A stretch of 64,000 bases of DNA from Phlebiopsis flavidoalba (taxonomy: Eukaryota; Basidiomycota; Agaricomycetes; Polyporales; Phanerochaetaceae), in the NCBI GenBank assembly GCA_035772785.1, contig JAOCPU010000069.1, positions 1 to 64,000 of the forward strand. The letters are read 5' to 3'. Under the pieces are notes generated by a model. The model was not told the origin of the DNA and made no database searches. It saw nothing but the letters and a program-made list of their open reading frames with translations. Below, in pieces: positions 1-10,216 of this stretch. The position numbers and the translations under genes are program-made. Position 1 is the first letter of the stretch, and each line of letters begins with the position of its first letter.

Positions 1-460
1 GGCCAATGTGCGGACATTTCTCGCGCTGGGTTACGATCGTGGAGCGGGGTGCAGGTATGCCAAAGGCTGAGGCGCGATTCGTCGAGGAAATGTGAGATGT
101 TTCTCCTGGGGCAAGGGCCATACCTGCTATGTAATGCCTACGATATTGCCCTTAACTTTCGTGCGATACGTTTTGTGTGCGTGGGCCTGTGTGAGAGTGT
201 GAATTAATTGTCTATTAGAAGGGAAGTCCTGGTGAGAGCAAGCACTCGTCACAAGTATTGCCTTGATTGACGCGACTTGAGCTACGGGCGGAATATCGAG
301 ACAAGACCTCATTGAAGCCTGATTTTCACTTTCACGCACTTCGGACAGTCTACATTCACTTGGCACCGGGGCGAAAAAAAACTGAAACTACCCGCAACAA
401 CCACCTGCATTTGAGCCGACTCGGGCTGATCAAAGATATTTCGATTACTTCTGGCCCATC

Positions 461-705
461 CGAGGCGCGCCTGCTGAGGCGCTTGCTAGGTTCGGTTAAA
501 ACATATCCTAGGTTCGGAGCCGGCAGCCAAGGCCCTCCAAATTAGGACAGGCTAAGGTGCGCCTGCTGAGGCGCTTCTCGGTTCGGGCCGGCAGCCAAGG
601 CCTCCAAATTAGGACAGGCTAAGGTGCGCCTGCTGAGGCGCTTCTCGGTTCGGGCCGGCAGCCAAGGCCCTCCAAATTAGGACAGTGCTAAGGTGCGGCC
701 TGCGA
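461..705. repeat. Tandem repeat, unit about 67-68 bp, three copies plus a partial fourth
   Basis: Three consecutive copies of a GC-rich unit are visible. The first (461-550) is longer and diverged, with an insertion around 490-515. The second (551-617, 67 bp) and third (618-685, 68 bp) are almost identical, and a fourth is cut off after about 20 bp. Each copy carries CGCCTGCTGAGGCGC, an imperfect hairpin, and ends in CTCCAAATTAGGACAG. The near-identity of copies 2 and 3 suggests a recent slippage or unequal exchange. No coding role is apparent. Confidence 0.9.
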
Positions 706-2040
706 GATCATGTAACGTACCTGCTTCGCTAACTCCTGCCCGAACGCTGCCCTATGTGCGTATACAAACTTCAAAGTTCATGCTGGTCAATCTTACTGAT
801 GATAGTTTTTTTTCGTTCCGCAATATCCACGTTTTGCCGCTTAAGACCTGTGGCCTACCCGCTGGTATTCGACTGCTGCACGTATTCATCATCATATTAG
901 TAAGCGTTATAAACTGTCACGAGTCTTCGAGGGAGTTGAACGATCGCTGTGGCATAGCATTCAAGGGTGAAAATTTTGGCATGCCTATGCACGTTGATGA
1001 TCGACCCCCACCTTCATCAGGCGCGATGTGGAAGAAGTACACCCATGAGCGCCATGGTGAGAGTGCCTGGCATTACATCGCGTGCACGCTAATCATTGGA
1101 CACAGAAGCGCAGGTACTCGCGAATCGTGGCGTTCTGAAAATAGTGCGCGTAAGATTCGGACTGAACAAGCATCAAGACGTGCTTGCCTTGCCACAACAA
1201 TGGGACAATCGAGCCTTGGCGAAGTTACCGGGGAGGAAATCGGTTATCGCTTTTCTCCATTGTTTACTTATCCAGCGGACAGTTTCCGGCGGACTGGATA
1301 ACCTCCGTCAGGCATGCAGGGGGGACGTGAACATATACAGGGGAGGCGTCCAAATTCAGACCATGAGACTGGTTGGATCATTGGTCTCGGACAAGGAAAC
1401 GGGGCGGACGACCGCGATACCAACATCCGGGATTGCAGGGTTTCTTGCTCGACTATAGGCCGAGCACCAACATGCTTGTTTATGGACCGCAGTCAGCAGT
1501 TCAGAAACACATGGAGCCGCGAATGTTGGGCCAGAAAGGAGGGTCCAGCAAGGAAGGACGATCCTGCAATGCTGGATACTACGCGCTCTCCGTGGAGCAG
1601 ATCTCCTATCAATCCTGGACGACTATTTGGTATGCTTTTCTGTGTAAAATGTACGGAATGGGAGAGTAACCTATTGCTATCCGTCAGGGCTTGCTTTCGT
1701 CTGATGCACCCGGGGGACCAATGGCGGCGTATGCTGACGATCCCATTCCCCCACCTTGGACAAACTATTCCGTTTGACTCCGGACGCTGTGTCACCAACC
1801 ATGCGCGGAACAACAATACCCCGCTGACCAGAAACAGCCGCTACCTCCCACGAGACACACAACCCCGCGTCCTCCGGAACAGACAAAGCGTACCACCCCC
1901 ACGGCCAACCCTCGTGGCTTCGCACGAGCTTCTGCAGTGCGAGGGTCCAGGAATCCGGACGCCACCCCCAAGCAACCGCTGGTGTGCTGCCCGAAGGTCC
2001 ACTGCCCGAGCGGCAGGTAGAAATTCCACAGGCCTCTCCA
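706..2040. other. No supportable gene
   Basis: Several overlapping open frames exist on both strands (up to about 240 codons at 1314-2048), but none shows a recognisable domain, signal peptide or consistent exon pattern, and they overlap in three frames as expected for GC-rich non-coding or degenerate sequence. It may be the upstream part of a decayed gene or transposon that leads into the repeats at 2087. Confidence 0.4.
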
Positions 2041-2086
2041 GAGCCTGAGCAATCAACGCAGGGCCACGCCGCTGCGGCTCTCAAAT

Positions 2087-2345
2087 GAGGTTCCGCTGTC
2101 CGAGCAGGCAGAAGAGACTCCGGGCGACCCCCGCCAGTGACCCATGCTTCGAGGAAACCTAGACCGCTGCGCCTCTCCTCCGAGCTTCCGCTGCCCCGGG
2201 GTGTCCGGAAGAGACTCCAGACGACGCGCCGGGCGCGCGAGTATTCGGACGGCAACTCATGTCGCTGCTGGTGCTCCACGTCCACCGAGATTCCGCTGTC
2301 CAAAGCAGCTGGAAGAGACTCTGGACGACGCGCCAGGAGCCGATA
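2087..2345 (+). repeat. Divergent tandem repeat, period about 95-105 bp
   Basis: Three copies of a diverged unit start near 2087, 2182 and 2287. Each holds TTCCGCTGtCC, then GGAAGAGACTC, then GGaCGACGCGCC or a close variant. In the first copy the plus-strand frame reads E-V-P-L-S-E-Q-A-E-E-T-P, but small indels change the frame in the next copies, so the array looks like a broken coding repeat. I do not recognise a parent protein. Confidence 0.6.
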
Positions 2346-2804
2346 ATCTAAGGCTGGCCCACTAACCCCTAGGGCAGTCCAAGTTCGACGCTGTGACTGA
2401 CAACATGTGCCCTGGCTGAGGAGGCACCGGATACGAATGTTGCCAGATGGAGGATGTTACGGGGGAGGTGGCTGGGACGAAAGATGTGGGTCCAAACCTG
2501 ACGATGACACTGGAGTCGGACCTGACGGAGATGGATGTTGATGATTGAGAGACGTAACCGGCAGAGAAGCCTGGGGAGGGTTGATATTGCCGAGCTCATC
2601 GAGCGGCCTGTCGGAGCACGAGAAAAATCGATTTGCGAAGGCTCCGGGAAAGATGCCCGGATGGTGGCTACGTTGAACTTCACGATGGGAGGTGAAAGAT
2701 TTTCAAACCTGGTGATGTGAAGCCAGATGTGAGTGACACGCCTTCCATTTCACTTGAAGTCGCTGACATTTTGGTAGGATCTTGATTGTCGCAGTCTCGA
2801 GTTC

Positions 2805-4210
2805 ATGGCTCGGAGCCGTCCTGCTCTGGGACCCACGGTCGCGACGAGAGCGGACATCGCTTCTGCATACGACGACGGTGAACCCATCATGGCATTTGTA
2901 GATTACCCCTGTGCCGCAGACTATACAGAAGAAAAGGCGATGGAGGCCGAAATGAAAACACGAGCAGTTGCTCAGCAACAATCGAGTAGTTGTGATGCCA
3001 TGCAGAGGAGAGGAACCCTCGAACTTGGGACTGGAACGAGCGTTGCATCTCGGGGCTAACGGGTGGATTACCGGTGGTAAAGTGCCTGGGTTGAAGCACA
3101 ACGTAGAATGGCAGTGTGGAGTACGGGAACGACGCAAACGCGATTTCATTGACGTGATTATTTCTAGCTGCCCGGTTGCGACGTTGTGAAACAAATGGCG
3201 AAGATCTCACGGTTGTCGAGCCGTTGAAGAGTTTTTTGGACACAGTGGAAAGCGGCGAGGATCGCGTTAATTTACTGGATATCGCTACTAGCAGAGGCGG
3301 TTAATACCGCCGATGATAAGGTACGTGAAAGATTCCAGTGTTGGCAGCGGTAATTGACAGGTCGCATAGGCGAATATCAGACAATGTTAGGGCAATGGAA
3401 GTGGCGCGGTCAGTCACCAAGGCGAAGTTTCTACAGGCTGACTTAACACTCATGCTGGCATGGGCCATCATAACGGGCCCGGGGTTCCTCACCTTGGCTC
3501 ATGGGGATCGGTTCAGGGCTCGCTACATGGACAAGGCCAGTCCTCGGGAAGCAAGTTGTGGGCCTTTTTGCGAGTAGTTCCGAAGTGAGAGGCAAAGGTC
3601 CCAACGAGGGACGAGCTAATAGACGCCTGGAAACAACAATCTAGAGCTCGCGAAAATTGCCCAGGGGCCGGACGGACCAGAGAGGCTGGCCGAATTCGTG
3701 CGTCCATGTTCATCCACTTGATTGAGTGGACCTGCTGTTGTGAGTCCAGGGCTGTGTCTTGTTAGAACAGATTGTTGACGAGAATGCAGGATAATGCCGC
3801 CAGGGATGCTCCACATGGTGTTTACCCCCGGAACGGTCGATCACGTTTCGTTTGGCGGGTTTTTCTTTTGTTTTGACGTCCTCCACCTCATGGAGTGGAC
3901 CCGGCGATGGATTCACGAAGGAGGTGGGGCTGGGACCAAACACTTACCACCCGTCGGTGCAGCGTCAACTGGCGAATGTCGTCATTGCGTGGGCTATAGG
4001 TGGAGAGGAAGGTGTGTCCGGGTTTTCCTTTGATTACTGCGTAGTCCTGATTAACATCTACAATTACAGTCGTGTACAAAGAGTTTGTAGCGGTGGCGCG
4101 AATGCTGCTACGCCCTGGGCTGTGCACATGGGCGGATGTGTTCGAGAAGGATTTGCCGAAGACCGCGGATGGCAAGGTCAAGTATACCGAGGTCCCAGCA
4201 GGAGACGGTA
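2805..4210 (+). pseudogene. Decayed JmjC-domain protein gene of the Agaricomycete expanded type
   Basis: Pieces of one protein can be followed through shifting frames. Near 3196-3290 an E-P-L-K-x-F-x-D-T-V-E-S-G segment is followed by N-x-L-D-I-A. Near 3455-3480 comes W-A-I-I-T-G-P-G. Near 3556-3660 K-L-W-A-F-L-R-V-V-P is followed by P-T-R-D-E-L-I-D-A-W-K-Q-Q. At 3794-3830 there is M-P-P-G-M-L-H-M-V-F-T-P, and at 3944-3980 H-P-S-V-Q-R-Q-L-A. This order (attachment segment, KLWAF strand, the MPPG-x-x-H strand with a metal-ligand histidine, HPSV-x-RQLA tail) matches the JmjC/cupin proteins that are multicopy in many Agaricomycetes, though my match is from memory of the family. Stops and frame changes are more frequent than in the housekeeping genes of the window, so I call it a pseudogene rather than a gene with sequencing errors alone. 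An upstream segment with A-Y-D-D-G-E-P-I-M-A-F-V-D (2860-2900) may be its N-terminal part. Confidence 0.5.
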
Positions 4211-4465
4211 GCTGAGTGCAAGTTGGCTTGTGAAATCGTCACCGTGGTGATAGAGTTCAACAACGTAGTGGAAGAAGGACTATGGCAGAAAAGAAGAGGT
4301 AGAACCCCGGCGGGCTAGCCAAACGCAGAAAGACCGGGAACACTCAGGTACGAAGGGACCAGGTATCAGTCGCTCGTAACGCTCACTGACTCTGATGGCA
4401 GGCGATTTCACAGCCTGAGAAGCCCCTGGTTGAGGATGTCAAGAAGGGACGGACCGCCGCGCTTT

Positions 4466-4659
4466 AAGGGTGATGTGCCATGGTATTCTCTGGGAGAAGG
4501 CTCGGTAGTGTTCCAGCCTGAGGCAAAGCTTCAGGAGCTATTGTCTGGCTACGTTCCTCCCGCGCGATTATAAATAGGAGCAATTTTTGAACCGACCTCC
4601 GATTTAATTATAAGGGTGAAATTCTATGGTATTCTCTGGAAGAAAGCTCGGTACTGTTT
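4466..4659. repeat. Two direct copies of a 45-bp sequence
   Basis: A segment at 4466-4512 and another at 4612-4659 share AAGGGTGA, then CTATGGTATTCTCTGG or CCATGGTATTCTCTGG, then AGAA-GCTCGGTA and TGTT. About 100 bp separate them, including CGACCTCCGATTTAAT, which resembles the palindromic motif array that follows. Function unknown. Confidence 0.75.
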
Positions 4660-4835
4660 TGTCGGGCCGATTACCCATGAGCGCACACCTCAGCCCCATC
4701 CCGATTTGGATGGGCTGGGGCATGGGCGGCAGGCAGCCGGTGAGTGATGTGCGACCATAGAAGTCATTGATGGCACTGACTTCGACACTCATCAGAGAAG
4801 CTATATAATTGGGCTTGATTCAATGCTTGTCGTCG

Positions 4836-5020
4836 ATTCGACTCGGAGGTCGATTCAAATCGACCTCGATTTAAATCAGAGGTCGATTTGAATCGACCTC
4901 GGTTTAAATCAGAGGCCGATTTAAATCAGAGGTCGATTTAAATCAGAGGTCGATTCAAATCGGAGAGCGATTCAAATCGACGCTCGTATTAAATCGGCCT
5001 CCGATTCAGATCGTTGAATG
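4836..5020. repeat. Array of palindromic GGTCGATTTAAATC-type motifs
   Basis: About ten close variants of GATTTAAATC / GATTCAAATC, most flanked by AGGTC or CGACCTC, are packed into under 200 bp. Each unit is nearly self-complementary around TTTAAA, so the array could fold into alternative hairpins. A second, smaller cluster lies at 5328-5395 on the other side of the tRNA-like gene. I do not recognise it as a named satellite. Confidence 0.8.
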
Positions 5021-5218
5021 TTATAATATGTTCTTTCTATACTGTCTGCCTTAGTGTGCTTGTATAGCTATGTTAATATGATGCCAATGTTCAATTACAA
5101 CCTTTTCTGGGAAGCTGCAGGTCCACCCAGAGCTGAGATGACATTACATTACCAGTACATACTCTCAGAAGGGGTAATCTATGAGAGATGATATATTTGG
5201 AAAATGCCACATACACAA

Positions 5219-5292
5219 GCCACTGTAGTCTAACGGTAACGCTGGGAGCATACCTTCTGTATGGTGCGCGGGTTCGAACCCTGCACCTGGCA
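5219..5292 (+). tRNA. tRNA-like gene, degenerate or carrying an error
   Basis: The 74-nt segment has an intact A box (TAGTCTAACGG), an intact B box (GGTTCGAACCC) and a T arm of GCGGG/CCTGC around TTCGAAC. A T-rich stretch (TTTATTTTT, 5294-5302) directly follows and could end Pol III transcription. The acceptor stem pairs at only the outer four positions (GCCA/TGGC). The anticodon arm pairs as GCATA/TATGG with loop CCTTCTG, which would place TTC (Glu) as anticodon but with C instead of U at position 33. It is either a tRNA with one or two sequence errors, a tRNA pseudogene, or the head of a tRNA-derived SINE. Isotype is not secure. Confidence 0.5.
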
Positions 5293-5327
5293 CTTTATTT
5301 TTCGGTCTTTATTATGGGCCGCTCTGG

Positions 5328-5395
5328 CAATTTAAATCGACCTTGCGATTTTTAAATCGGCCGATTTAAATCGGCCTGCGATTTAAACCGGCGTA
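5328..5395. repeat. Second cluster of palindromic ATTTAAATCG motifs
   Basis: Four more ATTTAAATCG(G/A)CC-type motifs follow the tRNA-like gene, including the perfect palindrome CCGATTTAAATCGG at 5361-5375. With the array at 4836-5020 this brackets the tRNA-like gene with the same motif family. Confidence 0.75.
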
Positions 5396-6360
5396 GACGC
5401 CCGAAAGTCGATTAACTTTGATCGCGACTATTAGTCGCGGGTATTTAAACAGGATAACTGAAGTCACTCTGTCAGCTTCCAGGTCCGTCTGACAAGGAAT
5501 TGCGGCCTCACTGCGTACTGGTCATTTATGCTTGCCGACTGTTCAAATCAAACGCATCCAAATCCCGCGGCAGGGCGGGCAGAATATCATAAGAGTAAGT
5601 AAGAAGGGGTGGGGAGTACCATGTATAAACGGAAAGGTGGAAAACTGATGTTGATGGCTCTCCACACGCACTCTGAAAGATGAAAGTTGGCGCGCCCAGA
5701 GCTTCTCAAGACGCCCAAGGTTTGCCGAAACGATTCTCAGAACGGGCTGCACGAATTTTCGGGGGTGGGAGCTAATTCATGCATGCATTAATGCATAAGC
5801 GGATCTTTGCTCGTCAGGAGAGCTTCAATGTCAACGAGCACTTAATCTCTATGCCGGAAACATCACAATGGAATTCTCAGGATCCCATGAGCGACTTCTA
5901 CTTACCCAACGGTTATCCACTACAAATGAGGCGAGCATCACGTCTGTGCGTTAACGCTCAGATGCGTGCGTGCGCGAACCCGGTAGAGCGCTACGTGCCC
6001 TCGAATTGAAGGCCGATGGGCCGAGGCCTGGGAAGCACGAAAAGACGTTGCGAATGGAATGTGGCTGTATAACTCTAAGCACAGAGCGGCGGCATTAGTA
6101 GTCGACCCAATTGCCCACAAGTCTGTAAGAGCCCGCCCGCTGCATCTACTCCGTGGCGAGTATTATCTGTGTTTCTCGCGATTGAGTAATGATTCGTTTT
6201 TGATGTGAGCATGAAAAACTTGTTGCGACTCAGGATTTAATGCACGTACCTCAACGCTTATAGTGCAGCATTTATTACTCTACAGTAATCTCTGGGCCGA
6301 AAGTACCTGTCGAAGCTGAACCGCTTGTCACGAACCTGTTGTTGGTGACAGTCGAAGACA
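5396..6360. other. No supportable gene
   Basis: Only short, unrelated open frames occur. A 76-codon plus-strand frame at 5779-6009 and an opposed 69-codon frame at 5543-5752 have no recognisable motifs. I see no promoter, splice pattern or repeat here. Confidence 0.4.
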
Positions 6361-6616
6361 GTCTAATGTTTGTACATATTATGATCGAAAGCTACCCGTT
6401 ACCATTTCGAGGGCCCTAACCCGACTTGATGGCGTTTCAGGCGCCGAACCACTCGGTGAATTTACGCAGGATGAATTGTGCAAGTAATACAGAGCTCGGC
6501 GAGTAGGAAAAGAAGAACAGCAAGACCATTCTGGTTTCGCCGACTCGGCAGCCGATTCCTCTCCGAAACACTCTGCGAATGCGTCCTCATCCGGCCCCTC
6601 ACTCGGGCGACATACT

Positions 6617-7639
6617 TCACGCCTGACGGTCTCTCGGCCCCGGAAGCGTCGTCTCAGCGATCAGCTTCCCACCAATGACGAGGTTTGAACAAAGTCGTAC
6701 GTGGGTCCGAGAAGGGGTCAACAATGCCGACCTCTCTCGGCTGCCTGAGCGCCTTCGACACACTTTTTTACCGAAGTTGGGCACAGGGGCTCCTGGGGGT
6801 CGGCCGAGGGAGGTCGCCACGAACCAGCTGGGGCTCGCAAGGCAGAGCGGGGCATTCGCGGAAAGAAAGATTGATGAGCTGCTGGTCTTGCTCGCGTCCC
6901 TTGTTCTTGATGACGCGGACTGTGCCCTGTGTGGGGCTCGATGCGGTCACGACGACCTGGACCTCGTCGTTCACACTCGGGGAGAGTGATGTTTGGCAAA
7001 CGAATCGATGATCTGGTTGCCCCACTGGTAGAACGCTGTAGAAGAAAGAAGCGGCTCATCCAGCGAGGACACACGATAAAATAAAGGGGCCAAGGATGCC
7101 TCACCAAACATATGGTGAGCGTTTCGCCCAGGATAACGGTCTGCACACCGCAACAATGTCTCCGGAGCAGCCCTCGTTGAAAAAGTCGAGGCCCACAACT
7201 TGCGTAATGACATGCGAAGAGATGAATGTGTCGGTCATAGAGCCGTGCGCTCTGCGGCCGTGAGGTTGAACGAGGAGAGCCCTCACAGCGTTAAATTCGT
7301 CCTATGTTTGTGAGGGACGTGGTTAGCATCTCTCTGCCCCTACTTGCAACATGGGGATCGCACATCACCCCTCTGGAACCGAAGATGGCCGCACCGCAAC
7401 GGCAAGTGCTTGTTTTGATGACGATCAAGCTCGCGCTGCGGCGTCGGAGACGTGGCGACTGGGGCAGAATAGCCCCTTTGGAGGCCGGGTGTGCAACGTC
7501 TAGGGCTAAATAGTGCCCGCCGCGTCGCGCGCTTTGACGCGTGCAGCCCCGGATACTGCCCCTGCGTTGGGGAGTGCAAGGGCAGGACAGCGACAGTTTT
7601 CGAGAACGGTTTTGGATGAAGAGCGCAGAGACAGAACAT
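6617..7639 (-). pseudogene. G1/eqolisin-like secreted protein, copy 1 (broken)
   Basis: This is the copy in duplication unit A. A start at 7639 gives a signal-like leader that, after frame changes, reads V-S-A-L-F-I-Q near the start, as in copy 2. Further on, F-Y-Q-W-G-N-Q (about 7040-7020) is followed by N-D-E-V-Q-V-V-V-T-A-S-S, a run matching the beta-sandwich strands of peptidase family G1, and near 6830-6815 by S-W-F-V. The C-terminal part (N-F-G-K near 6770, L-V-I-G-G-K-L-I-A-E-T-T near 6660-6630) lies in other frames. Where family members carry the catalytic glutamate (A-E-W), this copy appears to have P-S-W. At least five frame changes are needed, so it is probably a pseudogene, though some may be assembly errors. 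Confidence 0.45.
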
Positions 7640-7724
7640 GTATGCGATTTTTGCAGAAGGCAGTTTAGGCGGTTGAGTCGCTGGTAGATGAGTGTCTGAG
7701 TATCCTTTGCAGTCAACGCTCGCC

Positions 7725-7730
7725 TTTATA
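7725..7730 (-). promoter_or_regulatory. TATA box of G1-like copy 1
   Basis: The minus strand reads TATAAAGGCG about 85 bp upstream of the proposed start at 7639. The same TATAAAGGCG occurs at 10211-10216 at a matching distance before copy 2, so the promoter was duplicated with the gene. Confidence 0.6.
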
Positions 7731-8530
7731 CTATTCTCAGTTTCTCGCCTTGGTAGGGGGAAAAGACCAACCGCTCTCCTCTTGCCTAGAGTAGAATCCT
7801 GCATTGACAGCACCCCAGGGTATAAGTGGCATAGTATCTATCTATGAGAGCGTAAATGTCAGCCTCCCGAGCCTTTCATGCACATACTGGTATTGCAGCG
7901 TGCTAGCGTTCAGTATAACTCACCTACCGAGGGTGTGCGTCAGCTGCTACCACAACATACTGACGTGTTTGTGACCTTGGGGATGAGATGCCCAAGGGTC
8001 CCCCATACTGCGACGCACGTCCACGAGATTTCAGTGGAACAGAAGTGGCCGCTTCCCAGCCAGTCTGCCAAGTGGGCGATTTCTGTGGAGGCTTGAAAAG
8101 TAAGTATACCGGCATACTCGCTCAAAGTGTCTGACCTATAGAGTTTCCGCGGAGCTGAAAGGACACCGTTAGAGTGCTGTCAAAGCAGAAAAATACAAAT
8201 ACTGATCTGAAAGGTGGAAAGATGTGCGTGATTTTCATCTACGCACCGGCGGGCTCGGGTTCTCTAACCCCGCGCTCTCAAGAGGGCGTTAAACACCAGC
8301 CGATTCAGTGAACACGCCACATAATCAGCTACAGTGCATTAAACCGAGGAGTAGTCTGTACCACGACTCCGTGACCTCCGACTTGCGTCACCACAACTCC
8401 ACGCCGCTGAGTCTCCGATCTTGATTACGCGACATCAGAATGGAGTCTCGTCGGGAGTGCGGGCGGCGGTTTCTGCGTCCTACATAATGATACCCATGGC
8501 TCCTTGAGCGGAGCTATCATATAACTGTAC

Positions 8531-8653
8531 CTGGAGTGCATACGATACATCTCGGAGGTCGTGAGTCAAAATTGAAGGGTGGGAAATCTGGAACAGGAGT
8601 GCATACGACGCATCTCGTGCATCATGAGTTAACTGAAAGGCTGGGAAGCTTGG
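8531..8653. repeat. 63-bp direct repeat, two copies
   Basis: GGAGTGCATACGA starts at 8533 and again at 8596. Both copies continue with (T/C)ACATCTCG or CGCATCTCG, GT.ATGAGT and end in GGGAA(A/G)TCTGG or GGGAAGCTTGG. It is a local duplication inside unit A. Unit B has a single diverged counterpart around 11040-11105. Confidence 0.75.
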
Positions 8654-9191
8654 ATAGGGGCCATCGTCTGTAGGAACCTAGGTTAGATATGAATGCACCC
8701 AATGCGGCCTTACAGATATAACTGTGGCGCAAAGAGCGACATGCCAGTAGCGGGATTTCCAACTATTTTCAAATTGAATTCAGACATGGCGGGAATTACT
8801 ATTTGGAGTCTACTGTGCGTACCACGTTCTCCGTGAATCATATTTTGATGCTATGCGCATCCTTCAAACCAGATACGCCTTCAGAGGTGAACGATTCCTT
8901 CTCAATCTCGAGCCACGACCGTCCGAGACAAGCCCGTTTGTTTGCGCATGTTATCATCAAAAGCCACCCATTGCCATGTGGGAACCCTAACCCGACACAT
9001 CAGCACGCTGCGGTCGAGGCGAACACGTTTGTTTGTATGACTACGCGTTACAATTGTGTGGAGACTACCGATCCAAACTAGCAGTTTAAGAGAAACAGAA
9101 AACTCGTACTCGTCGAGTCAGACCCTGTGTGCCGTCCTGCCCGGGTACTTTGGGAGACATGGTAGCTCATCCATATCATTCAATCCGTGCC

Positions 9192-10123
9192 TCAAGCCGC
9201 ACCCCCAGTGTATGTGATAGTAGACTCGAACTGGCCGGGTCCCACCGTGGTCCTAGCAAGGGTCGCTCCACCCTCCACCAGGTTGAACAAAAACGCGCGC
9301 GGGTCGGTGGGCCCAACGGACTGCGCGTTCTCCAGCAACCGCGCCTCCCTGTACGCAACCTCGCCAAAGTTGGACAGCGGCTCCGTCGGCGCCTTGCCGA
9401 CGAACCACCCGCCAGACGCAAGACAGAGCGGCGCGTCGGGGAACGTGAGCCGCACCGTCTGGAACTGCTCGTTCGTGTTCTTGATCGCCGTCAGCACGCG
9501 CGTGCGTGCGGTCCGTCGTGGTCAGGAGGAAGCGGACCTCGTCGCCGGGCGTGAACGTGACGCCGTTGAACTCCGCGACGACCTGGTTGCCCCATTGGTA
9601 GAAGGCTGCGAGAAGGGGTGAGTGGTGGTGTTTGCGCTGGGGAGACGATGGGTGGCTCACGCGTGTAGCTCACGTCCTCGCCGACGACGAACGATCTGTA
9701 GACCCGGCGAACAGGGACTGCGGACACCCGTCGTCGACGTCGATACCGATGAAGTGGATGGCGCGGGAAACGAACGCCCCGTTCGCGGGGCGGTGGGCCT
9801 CCTGCAGGCGGAATTGACCGGTTATAGCGGGGGAATTGATCCTGATGGACGAAAATATTGTCAGAACTGGGTTTTTTGCATGTGTATTTATGGAATAATA
9901 ACAACGTACATCTGGACCAAAGAGGCCGACGCCTGCCGCGGTGGGACTGTTTACAAGAGTGGCCCTATCGGCGGCATTTGTCTTGTTGGGAGCAGGGATG
10001 CCGACCGGGAGAGGAACCAGCGCGGGAGTGGTCGTCGTCGTGTTGCGCTTGACGAAGCCGCCTGGGGAGCGCAAGCGCGGCGGCAGCGAGCACGGCTTGC
10101 ACGAAGAGAGCAGAGACGAACAT
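9192..10123 (-). CDS. G1/eqolisin-like secreted protein, copy 2
   Basis: The start at 10123 opens a typical signal peptide (M-F-V-S-A-L-F-V-Q-A-V-L-A-A-A-A-L-A-L-P) followed by a Thr/Pro-rich propeptide. An intron of about 80 bp (GTACGT..ATCAG) falls near 9920-9830. After it come I-T-G-Q-F-R-L, F-I-G-I-D-V-D-D-G-C, Y-Q-W-G-N-Q-V-V, F-T-P-G-D-E-V-R-F and, in the last open frame, L-T-F-P-D-A-P-L-C-L-A-S-G-G-W-F-V, ending with T-Y-T-G-G-A-A and TGA at 9192. The order fits peptidase family G1 (scytalidoglutamic-type, secreted acid proteases), about 270 residues as usual. The catalytic Gln after G-I-D-x-D and the Glu of the A-E-W motif both seem replaced (Phe/Ala and Gly), so this may be a non-catalytic relative. 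One frame shift lies near 9500 and at least one more near 9680. Upstream TATA at 10211. Confidence 0.55.
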
Positions 10124-10210
10124 GATGATTCGAGGATGCTGTCGAGGTGGTCGAGTCGCTTGGTAGACAGCGTGAAGTGTCTGAGGTATGCTCTGCGACC
10201 CATGCACGCC

Positions 10211-10216
10211 TTTATA
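10211..10216 (-). promoter_or_regulatory. TATA box of G1-like copy 2
   Basis: Minus-strand TATAAAGGCG about 88 bp upstream of the start codon at 10123, matching the element before copy 1 at 7725-7730. Confidence 0.6.

Larger units (their letters stand above)
6365..8900. repeat. Segmental tandem duplication, unit A
   Basis: This stretch and 8935-11400 are diverged copies of one segment of about 2.5 kb. Shared landmarks in the same order are: GTTACCATTT..GGGCCCTAACCCGAC (6398-6424; copy at 8969-8996), the G1-like gene, a CCTTTATAC TATA box (7725; 10211), CATGCACATACT (7878; 10418), a CAAGGGTCCCC block (7993; 10527), GACTCCGTGA(C/T)CTCCGACTTGC (8364; 10881) and ACATAATGATACCCA or its counterpart (8481; 10992). 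Landmark offset is about 2.49-2.57 kb. Confidence 0.8.

Noticed and set aside
5219..5292. Reading the tRNA-like anticodon as CTG (Gln)
   Set aside because: That reading needs loop TTCTGTA, which leaves the anticodon stem almost unpaired; the TTC reading pairs four of five positions.
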